Source of the DNA: Streptomyces sp. BHT-5-2
Lineage (GTDB): Bacteria > Actinomycetota > Actinomycetes > Streptomycetales > Streptomycetaceae
Direction of reading: 5' to 3'
Assembly: GCF_019774615.1 (NCBI RefSeq)
Contig: NZ_CP081496.1
Span: 5,208,001-5,272,000, forward strand
DNA length: 64,000 nt
Shown here: positions 7,924-16,438 of the stretch, one piece after another
How the letters are laid out: every line of letters begins with the position of its first letter
Numbering within the stretch: the stretch's first letter is position 1
Notes under the pieces: generated by a model
What the model saw: the letters and a program-made list of their open reading frames with translations, nothing else
What the model was told of the DNA's origin: nothing
Databases searched by the model: none
Made by a program: the position numbers and the translations under genes

Positions 7924-9183
7924 ATGGCTGGCAACGGCGTCCCCGGCAGCTCTCCCCGTGCCCCGCTCCCCCGCCCCGGCCTCCGGCTGCGCCGTGCCCG
8001 CTGGGCCGTCGCGGCGGTGTTCCTCGTCCATGGCTCGGTCACCGGAAACTTCGCCACCCGCATCCCCTGGATCCAGGACCACGCCCAGCTCCCGCCGGGC
8101 GAGCTCGGCCTGGCCCTGGCCTTCCCGGCGATCGGCGCATCGCTGGCCATGCCGCTGGCCGGCCGGATCGCCCACCGCTTCGGCACCCGCGCGGCGCTGC
8201 GCGGACTGCTCGCGCTGTGGACGCTGTCGCTGGCGCTGCCCGCCCTCTCCCCCGACGTGTTCGTGCTCTGCGGCGCGCTGCTGCTCTACGGCGGCGCCTC
8301 GGGCATGGCGGACGTGGCGATGAACGCGCTGGGGGTGGAGACCGAGGAGCGGCTGGGCCGGCCGATCATGTCGGGGCTGCACGGCATGTGGAGCGTGGGC
8401 GCGCTGCTGGGGTCGGCGACCGGCACCGTCGCCGCGCACACCGGCACCGACGCCCGGCTCCATCTCGCGGGCGCCGCCGCGGTGTCGACCCTGCTCGGGG
8501 CGGTGGCCTGCCAGGGGGTTCTGGACCTGCGCGGCGCCCCCGAGGAGCAGCCGCCGCCGCGCTTCGCGCCGCCGCCCCGGTCGGCGCTGGTGATCGGCGC
8601 CGTGGGGTTCTGCGCGGTGTTCGCCGAGGGGGCGTCGCTGGACTGGTCGGCGGTCTACCTCCGCGACCTGCTGGGTACCGGCGCGGGGCCGGCGGCCGCC
8701 TGCACCACCGCGTTCTCCTGCACGATGGCGGCCGCCCGGCTGGCCGGGGACCGGGTCGTGGCGCGGTGCGGCCCGGTGCGCACGGTCCGGGCGGGCGGGG
8801 TGCTGGCCACCGCCGGCGGGCTGTTGATCGTCACCGCCGGCCGTCCGGCCCAGGCGATGGCCGGCTTCGGGCTGGTCGGCCTGGGGATCGCGGTGGTGGT
8901 CCCGCTGGCGTTCGCGGCGGCCGGGCGCAGCGGCCCGGCCCCCGGCCAGGCCATAGCCGGGGTGGCGACGATCACCTACACCTCGGGCCTGATCGCCCCG
9001 TCGGCGATCGGCGGCATCGCCCAGGCGACCTCGCTGACCGGCTCGTTCCTGCTGGTGACGGTGCTGGCCTGCGGTCTGGTGGCGGGGGCGCGGGCGCTAC
9101 GGGTGCCGGCCCGCGCGGCCACGGCGGCCACGGCGGGTGCACCGGCCGCCGCCGGCCACGGCGGCGGCCCGGAGCGCCCGTGA
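7924..9183 (+). CDS. MFS transporter
   Basis: A 419-residue major facilitator superfamily permease with about twelve hydrophobic segments. The conserved loop after the second helix reads AGRIAHRFGTRAALR, matching the MFS motif A position. The first helix includes FLVHGSVTGNFATRIPWI, typical of a poorly studied subfamily annotated as sugar-like transporters. The ATG at 7924 is preferred over an upstream in-frame start at 7780, which would overlap the divergent ROK gene and the operator. Its divergence from a ROK repressor suggests a carbohydrate-related substrate; this is inference. It converges with the thioesterase gene 10 bp away. Confidence 0.88.
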   Translation: MAGNGVPGSSPRAPLPRPGLRLRRARWAVAAVFLVHGSVTGNFATRIPWIQDHAQLPPGELGLALAFPAIGASLAMPLAGRIAHRFGTRAALRGLLALWTLSLALPALSPDVFVLCGALLLYGGASGMADVAMNALGVETEERLGRPIMSGLHGMWSVGALLGSATGTVAAHTGTDARLHLAGAAAVSTLLGAVACQGVLDLRGAPEEQPPPRFAPPPRSALVIGAVGFCAVFAEGASLDWSAVYLRDLLGTGAGPAAACTTAFSCTMAAARLAGDRVVARCGPVRTVRAGGVLATAGGLLIVTAGRPAQAMAGFGLVGLGIAVVVPLAFAAAGRSGPAPGQAIAGVATITYTSGLIAPSAIGGIAQATSLTGSFLLVTVLACGLVAGARALRVPARAATAATAGAPAAAGHGGGPERP

Positions 9184-9193
9184 CCGCGGCGGC

Positions 9194-9682
9194 TCAGGCC
9201 GCTTCGGCGCCGGCGGCCGGCTCCTGCTCCGGTCGCAGCAGGTCCGCGGCGATGCCCCGGGCCCGGTCCGACCACGGCGTGGGGCGGAGCGTCTGCGGGT
9301 CGACGCGGACCAGGACGCGGTGGCCGCGGGCGTGGGTCTCGGCGCCGTCGGCGGAGCAGAGCCGGAAGCCGTAGGTGAGGCCGGTGCGGCCGAGGCGTTC
9401 GACCCACAGGTGGGCGGCGTAGGCTCCGGCGCGGGTGACCGGGCGCTCGTAGGAGACCTTCATCTCCTTGATGACGTTGCACATGTCGCCGGCGGCGGCC
9501 CAGTCGCCGTCGAAGCCGAAGCCGAACCCGTGCCAGTACTCGGCCCAGGCCCGCTCGACCAGCAGCGGGTAGCGGGAGTTGTGGAGCATGCCGAGCGCGT
9601 CGAGGTCGTCGAAGTGGACGGTGACGGGTACCAGTTGCCCGTAGGCGACGGGGCCGGCGGCCTGGAGGGGTTCGACGCTCAC
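9194..9682 (-). CDS. Acyl-CoA thioesterase, 4HBT hot-dog family
   Basis: A 162-residue single hot-dog protein of the 4-hydroxybenzoyl-CoA thioesterase/YbgC type. The active-site helix region reads HFDDLDALGMLHNSRYPLLVER, with the expected Asp, His and Asn spacing. The strand KEMKVSYERPV follows. GTG at 9682 (VSVEPLQAAG) is preceded by AGGAG. The longer frame to 9751 has no ribosome site and a low-complexity Arg/Pro start. The gene is divergent from an NCS2 permease across a palindromic promoter region. It probably hydrolyses an acyl-CoA in the cytoplasm; the substrate is unknown. Confidence 0.85.
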   Translation of the reverse strand: MSVEPLQAAGPVAYGQLVPVTVHFDDLDALGMLHNSRYPLLVERAWAEYWHGFGFGFDGDWAAAGDMCNVIKEMKVSYERPVTRAGAYAAHLWVERLGRTGLTYGFRLCSADGAETHARGHRVLVRVDPQTLRPTPWSDRARGIAADLLRPEQEPAAGAEAA

Positions 9683-9760
9683 TGGTGGTGCTCCTGGATT
9701 CTCGGGTGGATGAGATCGGTGCCCGCGTCGCCGAGGGGGCCGGCGCGACAAGCCCGAGCC

Positions 9761-9782
9761 ATCGTAAGCGGCTGCTTAGAAT
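9761..9782. promoter_or_regulatory. Divergent promoter region with TAAGC-N4-GCTTA palindrome
   Basis: The inverted repeat TAAGC-GGCT-GCTTA (9765-9778) lies between the thioesterase and permease genes. Its left end overlaps a leftward -10 TACGAT (9766-9761). Its right end overlaps a rightward -10 TAGAAT (9777-9782). A factor bound here could silence both genes. The shape resembles a TetR-family operator. The palindrome is seen; regulator identity and the -10 calls are inferred. Confidence 0.55.
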
Positions 9783-9827
9783 GCTTTGCGTCCCCCTGTG
9801 AAGAACACCTGAACAACTGGAGCAGTC

Positions 9828-11222
9828 ATGGGCCTCGGCGTGCGCTGGACCGTGCATGGCGACGGGCGCAACCCGGCCCCCGGCGCCGTGGTCAGACCGG
9901 ACGAACGGCTCTCGTGGCCGCGTACGGTGGGCCTCGGCGCACAGCACGTCGTCGCGATGTTCGGGGCGAGCTTCGTCGCCCCGGTCCTCATGGGCCTCGA
10001 CCCCAACCTCGCGATCATGATGTCGGGCGTCGCCACCGTCATCTTCCTGCTGGCCACCCGCGGCCGGGTGCCCTCGTACCTCGGCTGCTCACTGTCCTTC
10101 GTCGGGGTCGCGGCGGTCATCCGGGCGCAGGGCGGCACCAGCGCCACGGTGACCGGCGCGGTCCTCGTGGTCGGGGTGGCGCTGTTCCTGGTCGGGCTGG
10201 CCGTCCAGCGGTTCGGGGCGCGGATCATCCACGCCGCTATGCCGCCGGTGGTGACCGGTGCCGTGGTCATGCTGATCGGCTTCAACCTGGCGCCGGTGAC
10301 GGCCGGCACGTACTGGCCGCAGGACCAGTGGGTGGCGCTGCTGACCATGCTGGTGACCGGCTTCGCCGTGGTCTGCCTGCGCGGGTTCTGGTCCCGGATC
10401 GCGATCTTCCTCGGCCTGGTCTTCGGCTACGCCGTCTCCTGGGTCTTCGACCGGGCCTTCGGGATGATCCACTCCGTCGACGGCGCGGGCAAGGTGACCG
10501 ACCACTGGCGGCTGGACCTCTCCGCGGTGGGCAAGGCCGACTGGATCGGCCTGCCGTCGATCCACGGCCCGAGCTTCCAGTGGTCGGCGGTCCTGGTGGC
10601 GCTGCCGGTCGTGATCGCGCTGGTGGCGGAGAACGCCGGGCACGTCAAGGCGGTCGGCGAGATGACCGGCGACCCGCTGGACGACAAGCTCGGCACCGCG
10701 ATCTCCGCGGACGGCGTGGCCTCGGTGCTCTCCACCTCGCTGGGCGGCCCGCCGAACACCACCTACTCCGAGAACATCGGCGTGATGGCGGCGACCCGGG
10801 TCTACTCCACCGCCGCCTACTGGGCGGCCGCCGGCTTCGCGCTCCTCTTCGGCCTGTGCCCGAAGTTCGGTGCGGTGGTGGCCGCGATCCCCGGCGGCGT
10901 GCTGGGCGGCATCACGGTCATCCTCTACGGCATGATCGGCCTGCTGGGCGCCCAGATCTGGGTCCACAACAAGGTCGACCTGCGCAATCCGCTCAACCTC
11001 GTGCCGGTCGCCGCCGGCGTCATCATCGGCATCGGCGGGGTCAGCCTGCGCCTGACCGACACCTTCCAGCTGAGCGGGATCGCGCTGGGCACCATCGTGG
11101 TGCTCATCGGCTACCACGGGCTGCGCGCCCTGGCCCCCGCCCACCTCAAGGAACAGCAGCCGCTGCTGGACGAGGGCACCTCGGCCTACGACCGGACGGA
11201 CGGCCCCGAGGACCGGTCGTAG
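9828..11222 (+). CDS. NCS2 family uracil/xanthine-type permease
   Basis: A 464-residue nucleobase:cation symporter-2 membrane protein with about 14 hydrophobic segments. It shows the family features QHVVAMFGASFVAPVLMG in the first helices and ENAGHVKAVGE in the substrate-binding eighth helix. The following signature GGPPNTTYSENIGVMAATRVYST is typical of the uracil (UraA/PyrP) branch, more than of the xanthine branch. ATG at 9828 with GGAG upstream. Likely imports uracil by proton symport. Divergent from the thioesterase gene; a hairpin terminator lies 65 bp after the stop. Confidence 0.92.
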   Translation: MGLGVRWTVHGDGRNPAPGAVVRPDERLSWPRTVGLGAQHVVAMFGASFVAPVLMGLDPNLAIMMSGVATVIFLLATRGRVPSYLGCSLSFVGVAAVIRAQGGTSATVTGAVLVVGVALFLVGLAVQRFGARIIHAAMPPVVTGAVVMLIGFNLAPVTAGTYWPQDQWVALLTMLVTGFAVVCLRGFWSRIAIFLGLVFGYAVSWVFDRAFGMIHSVDGAGKVTDHWRLDLSAVGKADWIGLPSIHGPSFQWSAVLVALPVVIALVAENAGHVKAVGEMTGDPLDDKLGTAISADGVASVLSTSLGGPPNTTYSENIGVMAATRVYSTAAYWAAAGFALLFGLCPKFGAVVAAIPGGVLGGITVILYGMIGLLGAQIWVHNKVDLRNPLNLVPVAAGVIIGIGGVSLRLTDTFQLSGIALGTIVVLIGYHGLRALAPAHLKEQQPLLDEGTSAYDRTDGPEDRS

Positions 11223-11287
11223 CCGCTGCCGCGCCGTGGCGGCCGGGGCGTCGTCCGGCTCGCCCGCCGAGCTTCTGCACTCCCTCG

Positions 11288-11311
11288 CAACGGGTCCGGG
11301 CGGGCCCGTTG
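11288..11311 (+). terminator. Hairpin terminator after the NCS2 permease
   Basis: CAACGGGTCC (11288-11297) pairs with GGGCCCGTTG (11302-11311) through ten positions, one of them a G-T wobble, around a GGGC loop. It starts 65 bp after the permease stop codon. There is no U-tract, as is common in Streptomyces terminators. Confidence 0.6.
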
Positions 11312-11660
11312 CCGGAGGTCTTCTTCGCACCGGAACAGCGGGCGCGGACCCGCTTCGGATCCGCATACCGGGCATTGTCCGAACGCGGCTCGTCGGCGGA
11401 GAAAGCGCCCGCATTCTCATGGTCGCGGTAGCCGAAGTCACGCCGGTCACAGGAGAGTTCGAAAAGGCGCCGAGTCTTCCGGCCACCGGTCGGCCTCCGG
11501 AATTCCGCGCCGCTTCCGGGCGGCGATTCGTGGGATGCCGAATGGAAAGGGGTGTTCTCAAGGGAAAGCCTCAGGACTGCGAGCCGATTATTACCCCGAT
11601 CCGGTCGACTCTCCATGGTCGGCGGCATATTCATGGGTATTTCGATGTCACGCTGAGCGG
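11312..11660. other. Gene-free stretch with lower G+C
   Basis: About 350 bp with noticeably more A and T than the flanks, especially 11540-11660 (for example CGATTATTACCCCGAT and GGCATATTCATGGGTATTTC). Open frames cross it on both strands, but none shows third-position G/C bias or a recognisable protein. A GGGTAT hexamer at 11635-11640, 20 bp before the DUF5995 start, resembles a sigma-B-type -10, but no matching -35 was found. It could be a promoter region, a decayed gene or an import. Confidence 0.4.
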
Positions 11661-12401
11661 ATGACGACCCTTCAGCAGAACGGCAAAACGGGCCCGCGGC
11701 CCGCCGCCCGGCCCCCCGGCACCGTCGGACCCGCGACGACGGCGGGCGTGGCGCACGTCCTGGCACGGATGCGGACACTGGACCGGGCGCTGCCCGCCAC
11801 CGACGGCGTGGCGGTGTTCAACCGCGTCTACCTCACCGTCACCGAGGCCGTCGCGCAGCAGGTGGGCGGCGGCGCCTTCGAGGACCCGGAGGCCGCCGGC
11901 GAACTGGACGTCCACTTCGCCCGCCGCTACTTCACCGCGGTGGACGCCGACGCCACCGGGCTGCGCCCGCCGGCCTGCTGGCGGCCGCTGTTCCAGCTGC
12001 GGCGGCACCCCCGGGTCCGCCCGCTCCAGTTCGCGCTGGCCGGTATCAACGCGCACATCGGCCACGACCTGGCCCTGGCCGTCGTGGACACCTGCCGGGC
12101 CCTGGAGTGCGAACCACCCGCCCTGGAAGGCGACTTCGACCGCATCGGCACCCTCCTCACCGCCCTGGAGGAGGGCATCCGGGAGACCCTGATGCCCGGC
12201 CCCGACCTGCTGGACATCGCCGATCCGCTCACCCATCTCATCGGCTCCTGGAGCCTTACGAAGGCCCGCGACGGCGCCTGGGCCGCGGCCCGGATGATGT
12301 GGGGCGTCCGCCGGCACCCGGAGATCGCCGAGGAGTTCGCCGACCGCCTGGACGCGAGCGTGGGCCTGATCGGACGCTGCCTGCTGACACCGCTGGGATA
12401 G
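11661..12401 (+). CDS. DUF5995 family protein
   Basis: A 246-residue protein of unknown biochemical function that I place in the DUF5995 family. The conserved core is RYFTAVDADATGLRPPACWRPLF, followed by QFALAGINAHIGHDLALAVVDTC. The His, Asp and Glu residues in this helical core suggest a metal- or hydrolase-type fold, but no activity can be assigned. The N-terminal 35 residues are low complexity. ATG at 11661 is chosen because the frame upstream (to 11535) has poor codon bias. Stands alone between a permease and an LLM oxidoreductase. Confidence 0.7.
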   Translation: MTTLQQNGKTGPRPAARPPGTVGPATTAGVAHVLARMRTLDRALPATDGVAVFNRVYLTVTEAVAQQVGGGAFEDPEAAGELDVHFARRYFTAVDADATGLRPPACWRPLFQLRRHPRVRPLQFALAGINAHIGHDLALAVVDTCRALECEPPALEGDFDRIGTLLTALEEGIRETLMPGPDLLDIADPLTHLIGSWSLTKARDGAWAAARMMWGVRRHPEIAEEFADRLDASVGLIGRCLLTPLG

Positions 12402-12491
12402 CGGCGGCCGCCCGGGACCGCCGGGCCCCGGCCCGGCACCCCGCCGCCCCGCCGCCCGTGCCGGGTTCGTACCGCCGCCGGGCACCCGCCG

Positions 12492-12497
12492 TAGGGT
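12492..12497 (+). promoter_or_regulatory. -10 box TAGGGT of a probable leaderless transcript
   Basis: TAGGGT ends seven bases before the ATG at 12505, the classic geometry for a leaderless mRNA starting at the A of the start codon. No Shine-Dalgarno sequence is present. The -35 is unclear (TTCGTA at about 12466 is a weak candidate). Confidence 0.55.
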
Positions 12498-12504
12498 GCG
12501 GCGC

Positions 12505-13437
12505 ATGACGTTGAGACTGGGACTGGGGTTGCCCCAGATGCCGCAGTACGACCCGCGGCGCGATGTGCGGGACGTGGCCCGCGCCGCGGAGGAGACCGGC
12601 TTCGACAGTGTCTGGACCTTCGAGCGGGCGCTGGTCCCGGACGAGCCGCTGGACGGGCTCTACGGCACCCCGGGCCTGCCCTGGCCCGACTTCTACCGCC
12701 ACTGCACCGACCCGCTGGTCACCCTGGCCCTGGCCGCCGCCGTCACCGACCGGGTCCGGCTGGGCACCAGCGTGCTGGTCTCCGGGCTGCACGCGCCGTT
12801 CCCGCTCGCCCGGACACTGGCGACGCTGGACGCGGCCGGCGGCGGGCGGGTGCTGGCGGGCTTCGGGACCGGCTGGTCGCAGGACGAGTACCGGGCCGCC
12901 GGGGTCACCGCGTACCCCGACCGCGGGGCCCAGATGGACGAGCTGCTGGACGTCTGTGCGGCGGTCTGGGGGCCCGACCCGGTGGCGTACCGGGGCCGCT
13001 GGACACAGATCGCGCCGGCGTCGGTCGGGCCCAAGCCGGCCCGGCCGATCCCGGTCTATCTGGCCGGGAGCGGCGGCCGGGCCCTGGAGCGGGTGGCCCG
13101 GCGCGCCGACGGCTGGCTCCCCGGACATGTGACAGGTCCTCAACTCGCCCTGTGCCTGGTGAAGTTGAAGGAGGCGGCCGCCCGGCACGGCCGCGACGCC
13201 GGGAAGCTGGACGTGGTCCTGCGGGTCGGGGTCGAACTGACCGGCGCGCCGCTGCCGGAGGCCGGGCGCCGCCCGTACACCGGTAGCCCCGAGCAGGTGC
13301 TGGCGGATCTGGCCGGCGCCGCGGAGGCCGGCGCGCGGGAGGTCCTGCTGGACCTCCAGACGCACTGCCGGGACGGCGCGGAGCTGGCCGACCGGGCCGC
13401 CGAGCTGCACGGACGGGTGCGGGCGGCCGGACTGTAG
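12505..13437 (+). CDS. LLM-class F420-dependent oxidoreductase
   Basis: A 310-residue luciferase-like TIM-barrel protein. It has the family pattern of an N-terminal LGLGLPQM strand, AEETGFDSVWTFERAL, the mid-protein RVLAGFGTGWSQDEYRAAGV, and the PIPVYLAGSGGRALERVARRADGW block that forms the cofactor phosphate site in F420-dependent members. A hydride-transfer role with F420 (or FMN) is likely; the substrate is unknown. ATG 12505 was preferred to GTG 12496, because TAGGGT lies seven bases before the ATG. Convergent with the downstream amino-acid monooxygenase-like gene. Confidence 0.85.
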   Translation: MTLRLGLGLPQMPQYDPRRDVRDVARAAEETGFDSVWTFERALVPDEPLDGLYGTPGLPWPDFYRHCTDPLVTLALAAAVTDRVRLGTSVLVSGLHAPFPLARTLATLDAAGGGRVLAGFGTGWSQDEYRAAGVTAYPDRGAQMDELLDVCAAVWGPDPVAYRGRWTQIAPASVGPKPARPIPVYLAGSGGRALERVARRADGWLPGHVTGPQLALCLVKLKEAAARHGRDAGKLDVVLRVGVELTGAPLPEAGRRPYTGSPEQVLADLAGAAEAGAREVLLDLQTHCRDGAELADRAAELHGRVRAAGL

Positions 13438-13454
13438 GCCGCCCGCGGAGACGT

Positions 13455-15161
13455 TCAGTCCTCCGGGAGCTCCACCGGCGCGATCTCGTCGTAGACGTCG
13501 CCGGGGCCCGGGTTGGCCGCGTCGGTGCCGCCGCCGAGGTGGTGCATCACGCCCCACACCGCGTTCAGCGCGGTCTGGATCGCGCCCTCGGCCCAGCCCG
13601 CCGTCCAGGAGATGTCGTCGCCGGCGAGGAAGATGCCGCGCTTGTCCTCGGGGAGCAGCTCCTGCATGAAGTGGGTGAACAGGCGCCGCTGGTAGCGGTA
13701 GTGCCCCGGCAGGTTGGCCTTGAACGCGCCCATGAAGTAGGGCTCGTTCTCCCAGGAGACGGTCACCGGGTTGCCGATGATGTGCTTCCGGATGTCGACC
13801 TTGGGGTAGATCTCGCCGAGCGACTTGAGCATGACCTCCATGCGCTCGTTCGCCGACAGCGGCAGCCACTTCAGGCTGTCGTCGCACCAGGTGTAGGACA
13901 GGCAGATGACGGCCGGCCGGTCCGGGCCGTTGTCGAGGAGATACGTCCCGCGCGTCATCCGGTCGGTGAGCGTCATCGACATCACGTCGCGGCCGGTGTG
14001 CTCGTCCTTGTCCAGCCAGAACGGCCGGTCCACCGGGACGAAGAGCTTGCTGGACTCCATGTAGTGGGTGCGCTCGATCGCCGTCCAGTGGTCGATCGGG
14101 AACAGGTCGTCGTCGCACTCGATCTTCGACAGCAGCATCCAGCTCTGCGCGGTGAAGACCACCGCCTTGTAGGAGCGGATGTCGCCGGAGGCGTCGGTGA
14201 CGGTGATGCGGTTGCCGGCGGTGCGGTGCAGCCGGGTCACGGCCGGCCGGGGCGTGCCGTCGTGCAGCGAGGACAGCGAGGTGCCCGGCGCCCAGTGCAC
14301 GATCTTCTGCGGCTCACGCTCCCACAGGCGCAGCGGCAGCTGCTGGGAGCCGCCGACGATGCCGCGGTGGTGGTCGTCGGCCTCGGTGTAGACGACCCGC
14401 AGGATCTCCAGGATGGAGTTGGGGAAGTCGGTGTCCCAGCCGCCGGTGCCGAAGCCGACCTGGCCGAAGATCTCGCGGTGCCGGAAGGAGGTGAAGGCCG
14501 AGGAGTCGCAGAGGAAGCCGTAGAAGGTCTGGTTGTCGAGCTTCTCGACGAGCTTCGCCCAGATCTCGCGGATGCGCGGGACGTCGCGCTCGCGCATGGC
14601 CTGGTTCATGTCGGAGAAGTCGGCACCCTCCTCCAGGCAGGCGTTCCACGCCTCGGCGACCTGGCGGTAGACCGGGGGCAGGTCGTCCAGGGTCTCGGCG
14701 TAGTGCGACTCGCCCTTGAGGTCGACGACGGTCGAGGGGGTGGACTCGGCCAGCGGGTTGGGGAACGGCGTGGTCGTCAGGCCCACCAGGTCGATGTAGT
14801 GCTGGAGCGCGGTGGAGGACGGCGGGAAGCGCATCGCGCCCAGCTCGCAGTTCAGCTCCTCCTCGCCGGCCGCGGCCGAGCAGCCGTCGAAGCCGACGGT
14901 GCGCAGCCGGCCGCCTATCTGGTCCGCCTCGTAGACGACGGGCTTGAGGCCCATCTTCATCAGCTCGTACGCGGTGACGATGCCGGAGAGGCCGCCGCCG
15001 ACGATGGCCACCTCGGTGCCGTGCTCGGTCGCCGGGATCTGCCCGAGGCCCGCGGGGTGCGCGAGGAAGTCGTCGTACGCGTAGGGGAAGTCCGGGCCGA
15101 ACATGGTGATCGGCGGCTGCGCGGTGGTGTGCGGGACGGCGGGGGGCACCGTGGACGTCAT
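13455..15161 (-). CDS. Flavin-dependent L-amino-acid 2-monooxygenase-like amine oxidase
   Basis: A 568-residue GR2-type flavoprotein. The FAD-binding motif GGGLSG is at 55-60, the ribose-binding Glu is near 78, and the GGRLRT motif is at 83-88. The C-terminal FAD signature is AGDDISWTAGWAEGAIQTALNAV. This architecture, with ELGAMRFPPS, matches the tryptophan (IaaM), lysine (DavB) and arginine 2-monooxygenases. These decarboxylate an L-amino acid with O2 to a chain-shortened amide. The upstream gene encodes a nitrilase-type amidase that could hydrolyse such an amide, and a cationic-type permease lies nearby. Lys or Arg therefore seem likeliest, with Trp and Phe possible. ATG 15161 with AAGGAG upstream. 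Simple oxidase activity is an alternative. Confidence 0.8.
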   Translation of the reverse strand: MTSTVPPAVPHTTAQPPITMFGPDFPYAYDDFLAHPAGLGQIPATEHGTEVAIVGGGLSGIVTAYELMKMGLKPVVYEADQIGGRLRTVGFDGCSAAAGEEELNCELGAMRFPPSSTALQHYIDLVGLTTTPFPNPLAESTPSTVVDLKGESHYAETLDDLPPVYRQVAEAWNACLEEGADFSDMNQAMRERDVPRIREIWAKLVEKLDNQTFYGFLCDSSAFTSFRHREIFGQVGFGTGGWDTDFPNSILEILRVVYTEADDHHRGIVGGSQQLPLRLWEREPQKIVHWAPGTSLSSLHDGTPRPAVTRLHRTAGNRITVTDASGDIRSYKAVVFTAQSWMLLSKIECDDDLFPIDHWTAIERTHYMESSKLFVPVDRPFWLDKDEHTGRDVMSMTLTDRMTRGTYLLDNGPDRPAVICLSYTWCDDSLKWLPLSANERMEVMLKSLGEIYPKVDIRKHIIGNPVTVSWENEPYFMGAFKANLPGHYRYQRRLFTHFMQELLPEDKRGIFLAGDDISWTAGWAEGAIQTALNAVWGVMHHLGGGTDAANPGPGDVYDEIAPVELPED

Positions 15162-15333
15162 GGGGGCGGACTCCTTGCGGGCGGGGCGGGCGTAACGGGG
15201 CGTATCGGGCGCGGGTGGTCAGGCCGGGGCGCACGGGTACGCGAGGGGCGGGGCGGGGCCGGGGTGTGATCGGAGCCGGTGGGGATGCGCCACCGGGCGG
15301 CCGGGGTACGGGGCGCGGGGCGGCGCCGGGCGG

Positions 15334-16140
15334 TCAGGCGAGGTCGGTGTAGAGCTCCGGCCTCCGGTCCTGCAGATAGGGGTTGTCCGCCCGCGCCTCC
15401 TTGAGGAAGGCCGGGTCGACGGCGGCCTGCACCAGCTGCTCGGAGCGTCCGGCGCGGGCACGGACGACACCGTCCGGTCCGGCCAGGCAGCTGAGTCCGA
15501 CGAACTCGAACTCGCCCTCCGCACCGACGCGGTTGACGTACGCCACGTACATCTGGTTCTCGAAGGCGCGCACCGGGATCATCTGCTCCGGCACGATCTG
15601 GAAGGGGTGCATCTGCGCGGTGGGCACCAGCAGCAGGTCGGTCCCGGCCAGCGCGTGCGCCCGGACGTTCTCCGGGAACTCCACGTCGTAGCAGATCAGC
15701 AGGCCGATCCGGATCCCGTCCAGCTCCGCCTGGACGACCTGCTGCTCGCCCGGGGTGAACCACTCGCGCTCGAAGCAGCCGAAGAGGTGCGTCTTGCGGT
15801 AGTTGGCGAGCGGGGTGCCGTCCGGGCCGATCAGCCGGGCGGAGTTGTGGACGACGCCGTGCGCCTCGGGGGCGCGTTCCGGGTAGCCGTAGAGGATCGC
15901 GATCCGGTGGGCGGCGGCGGTCTCCGCGACGGCCCGGGCACTGGCGCCGTCGGCCGGCTCGGCGAGGCGGTGCAGGTCTCCGCCGATCGCATAGCCGGTG
16001 AGGAACAGCTCGGGGCAGGCCAGCAGCCGGGCGCCGGTCGCGGCCGCCTCGCGGGCCGCCTCGTCGAGGATCTTGAGGTTGTGCGCCACGTCGCCGGGCC
16101 GTCCCGAACTCTGGAGCAGGGCGGTGTGCAGCGGCGACAT
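15334..16140 (-). CDS. Nitrilase-superfamily amidase (carbon-nitrogen hydrolase)
   Basis: A 268-residue C-N hydrolase with the full catalytic triad: Glu44 (CPELFLTGY), Lys116 (YRKTHLFG) and Cys150 (LLICYDVEFPE). It lacks features of true nitrilases and resembles aliphatic amidases such as DavA (5-aminovaleramidase) and guanidinobutyramide hydrolases. It lies upstream of the monooxygenase-like gene in the same direction (172-bp gap), so the two probably act in sequence: amino acid to amide, then amide to acid plus ammonia. ATG 16140 with GAGGGG upstream. The frame continues to 16566 but has no ribosome site there. The exact amide is not determinable. Confidence 0.85.
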   Translation of the reverse strand: MSPLHTALLQSSGRPGDVAHNLKILDEAAREAAATGARLLACPELFLTGYAIGGDLHRLAEPADGASARAVAETAAAHRIAILYGYPERAPEAHGVVHNSARLIGPDGTPLANYRKTHLFGCFEREWFTPGEQQVVQAELDGIRIGLLICYDVEFPENVRAHALAGTDLLLVPTAQMHPFQIVPEQMIPVRAFENQMYVAYVNRVGAEGEFEFVGLSCLAGPDGVVRARAGRSEQLVQAAVDPAFLKEARADNPYLQDRRPELYTDLA

Positions 16141-16217
16141 GGGACCCCTCGGCGGTGACGGTTCAGGCGGGACGCAATGACGGTACGGGCCGCCGCCGAT
16201 CCCGGACAAGGTGCCGG

Positions 16218-16279
16218 CGTTGCACGGCGACGGACGATTCGTTGCGCGTTCAAGGGGCGCCGCGGCGATTCGTTGCGCG
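16218..16279. promoter_or_regulatory. Repeated CGTTGCGC motif upstream of the nitrilase operon
   Basis: The 14-mer CGATTCGTTGCGCG occurs twice without a mismatch (16235-16248 and 16266-16279; 31-bp period). A degenerate third copy CGTTGCACG lies at 16218-16226. The same CGTTGCGC core is repeated with a 30-bp period before the permease-lrp operon (19131-19172). Spacing of about three helical turns suits an Lrp/AsnC multimer. I infer that the encoded Lrp-type protein binds here. The rest of 16141-16438 is gene-free. Confidence 0.65.
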
Positions 16280-16401
16280 GCACATCGCCGCCGGCCGGCA
16301 CCGCATCGACGGGGTGACGCGGACCACCCGCGGCGACCACCGCCCCACGCGCCACAGCGGCACCGCACACGCCCCGGGGCAAGTCCCTCCGCATCCCACC
16401 C

Positions 16402-16432
16402 TTGACCTGAAGTCCACTTGAGGTAGCAAGAT
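16402..16432 (+). promoter_or_regulatory. SoxR/MerR-type promoter and operator
   Basis: TTGACC (-35, 16402-16407) and CAAGAT (-10, 16427-16432) are separated by 19 bp, the unusual spacing of MerR-family promoters. Between them lies the 20-bp near-perfect palindrome ACCTGAAGT-CC-ACTTGAGGT (16405-16424; arms match 8 of 9). It closely follows the SoxR box form CCTCAAGT-N2-ACTTGAGG. The SnoaL-like gene starts six bases after the -10. No MerR-family gene lies in the window. Confidence 0.75.
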
Positions 16433-16438
16433 CGCGGC

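Noticed and set aside
11146..11778. A minus-strand open frame and a plus-strand one (11236-11664) in the low-G+C patch
   Set aside because: Neither shows codon bias, a ribosome site or a familiar motif, so I kept the region as gene-free.
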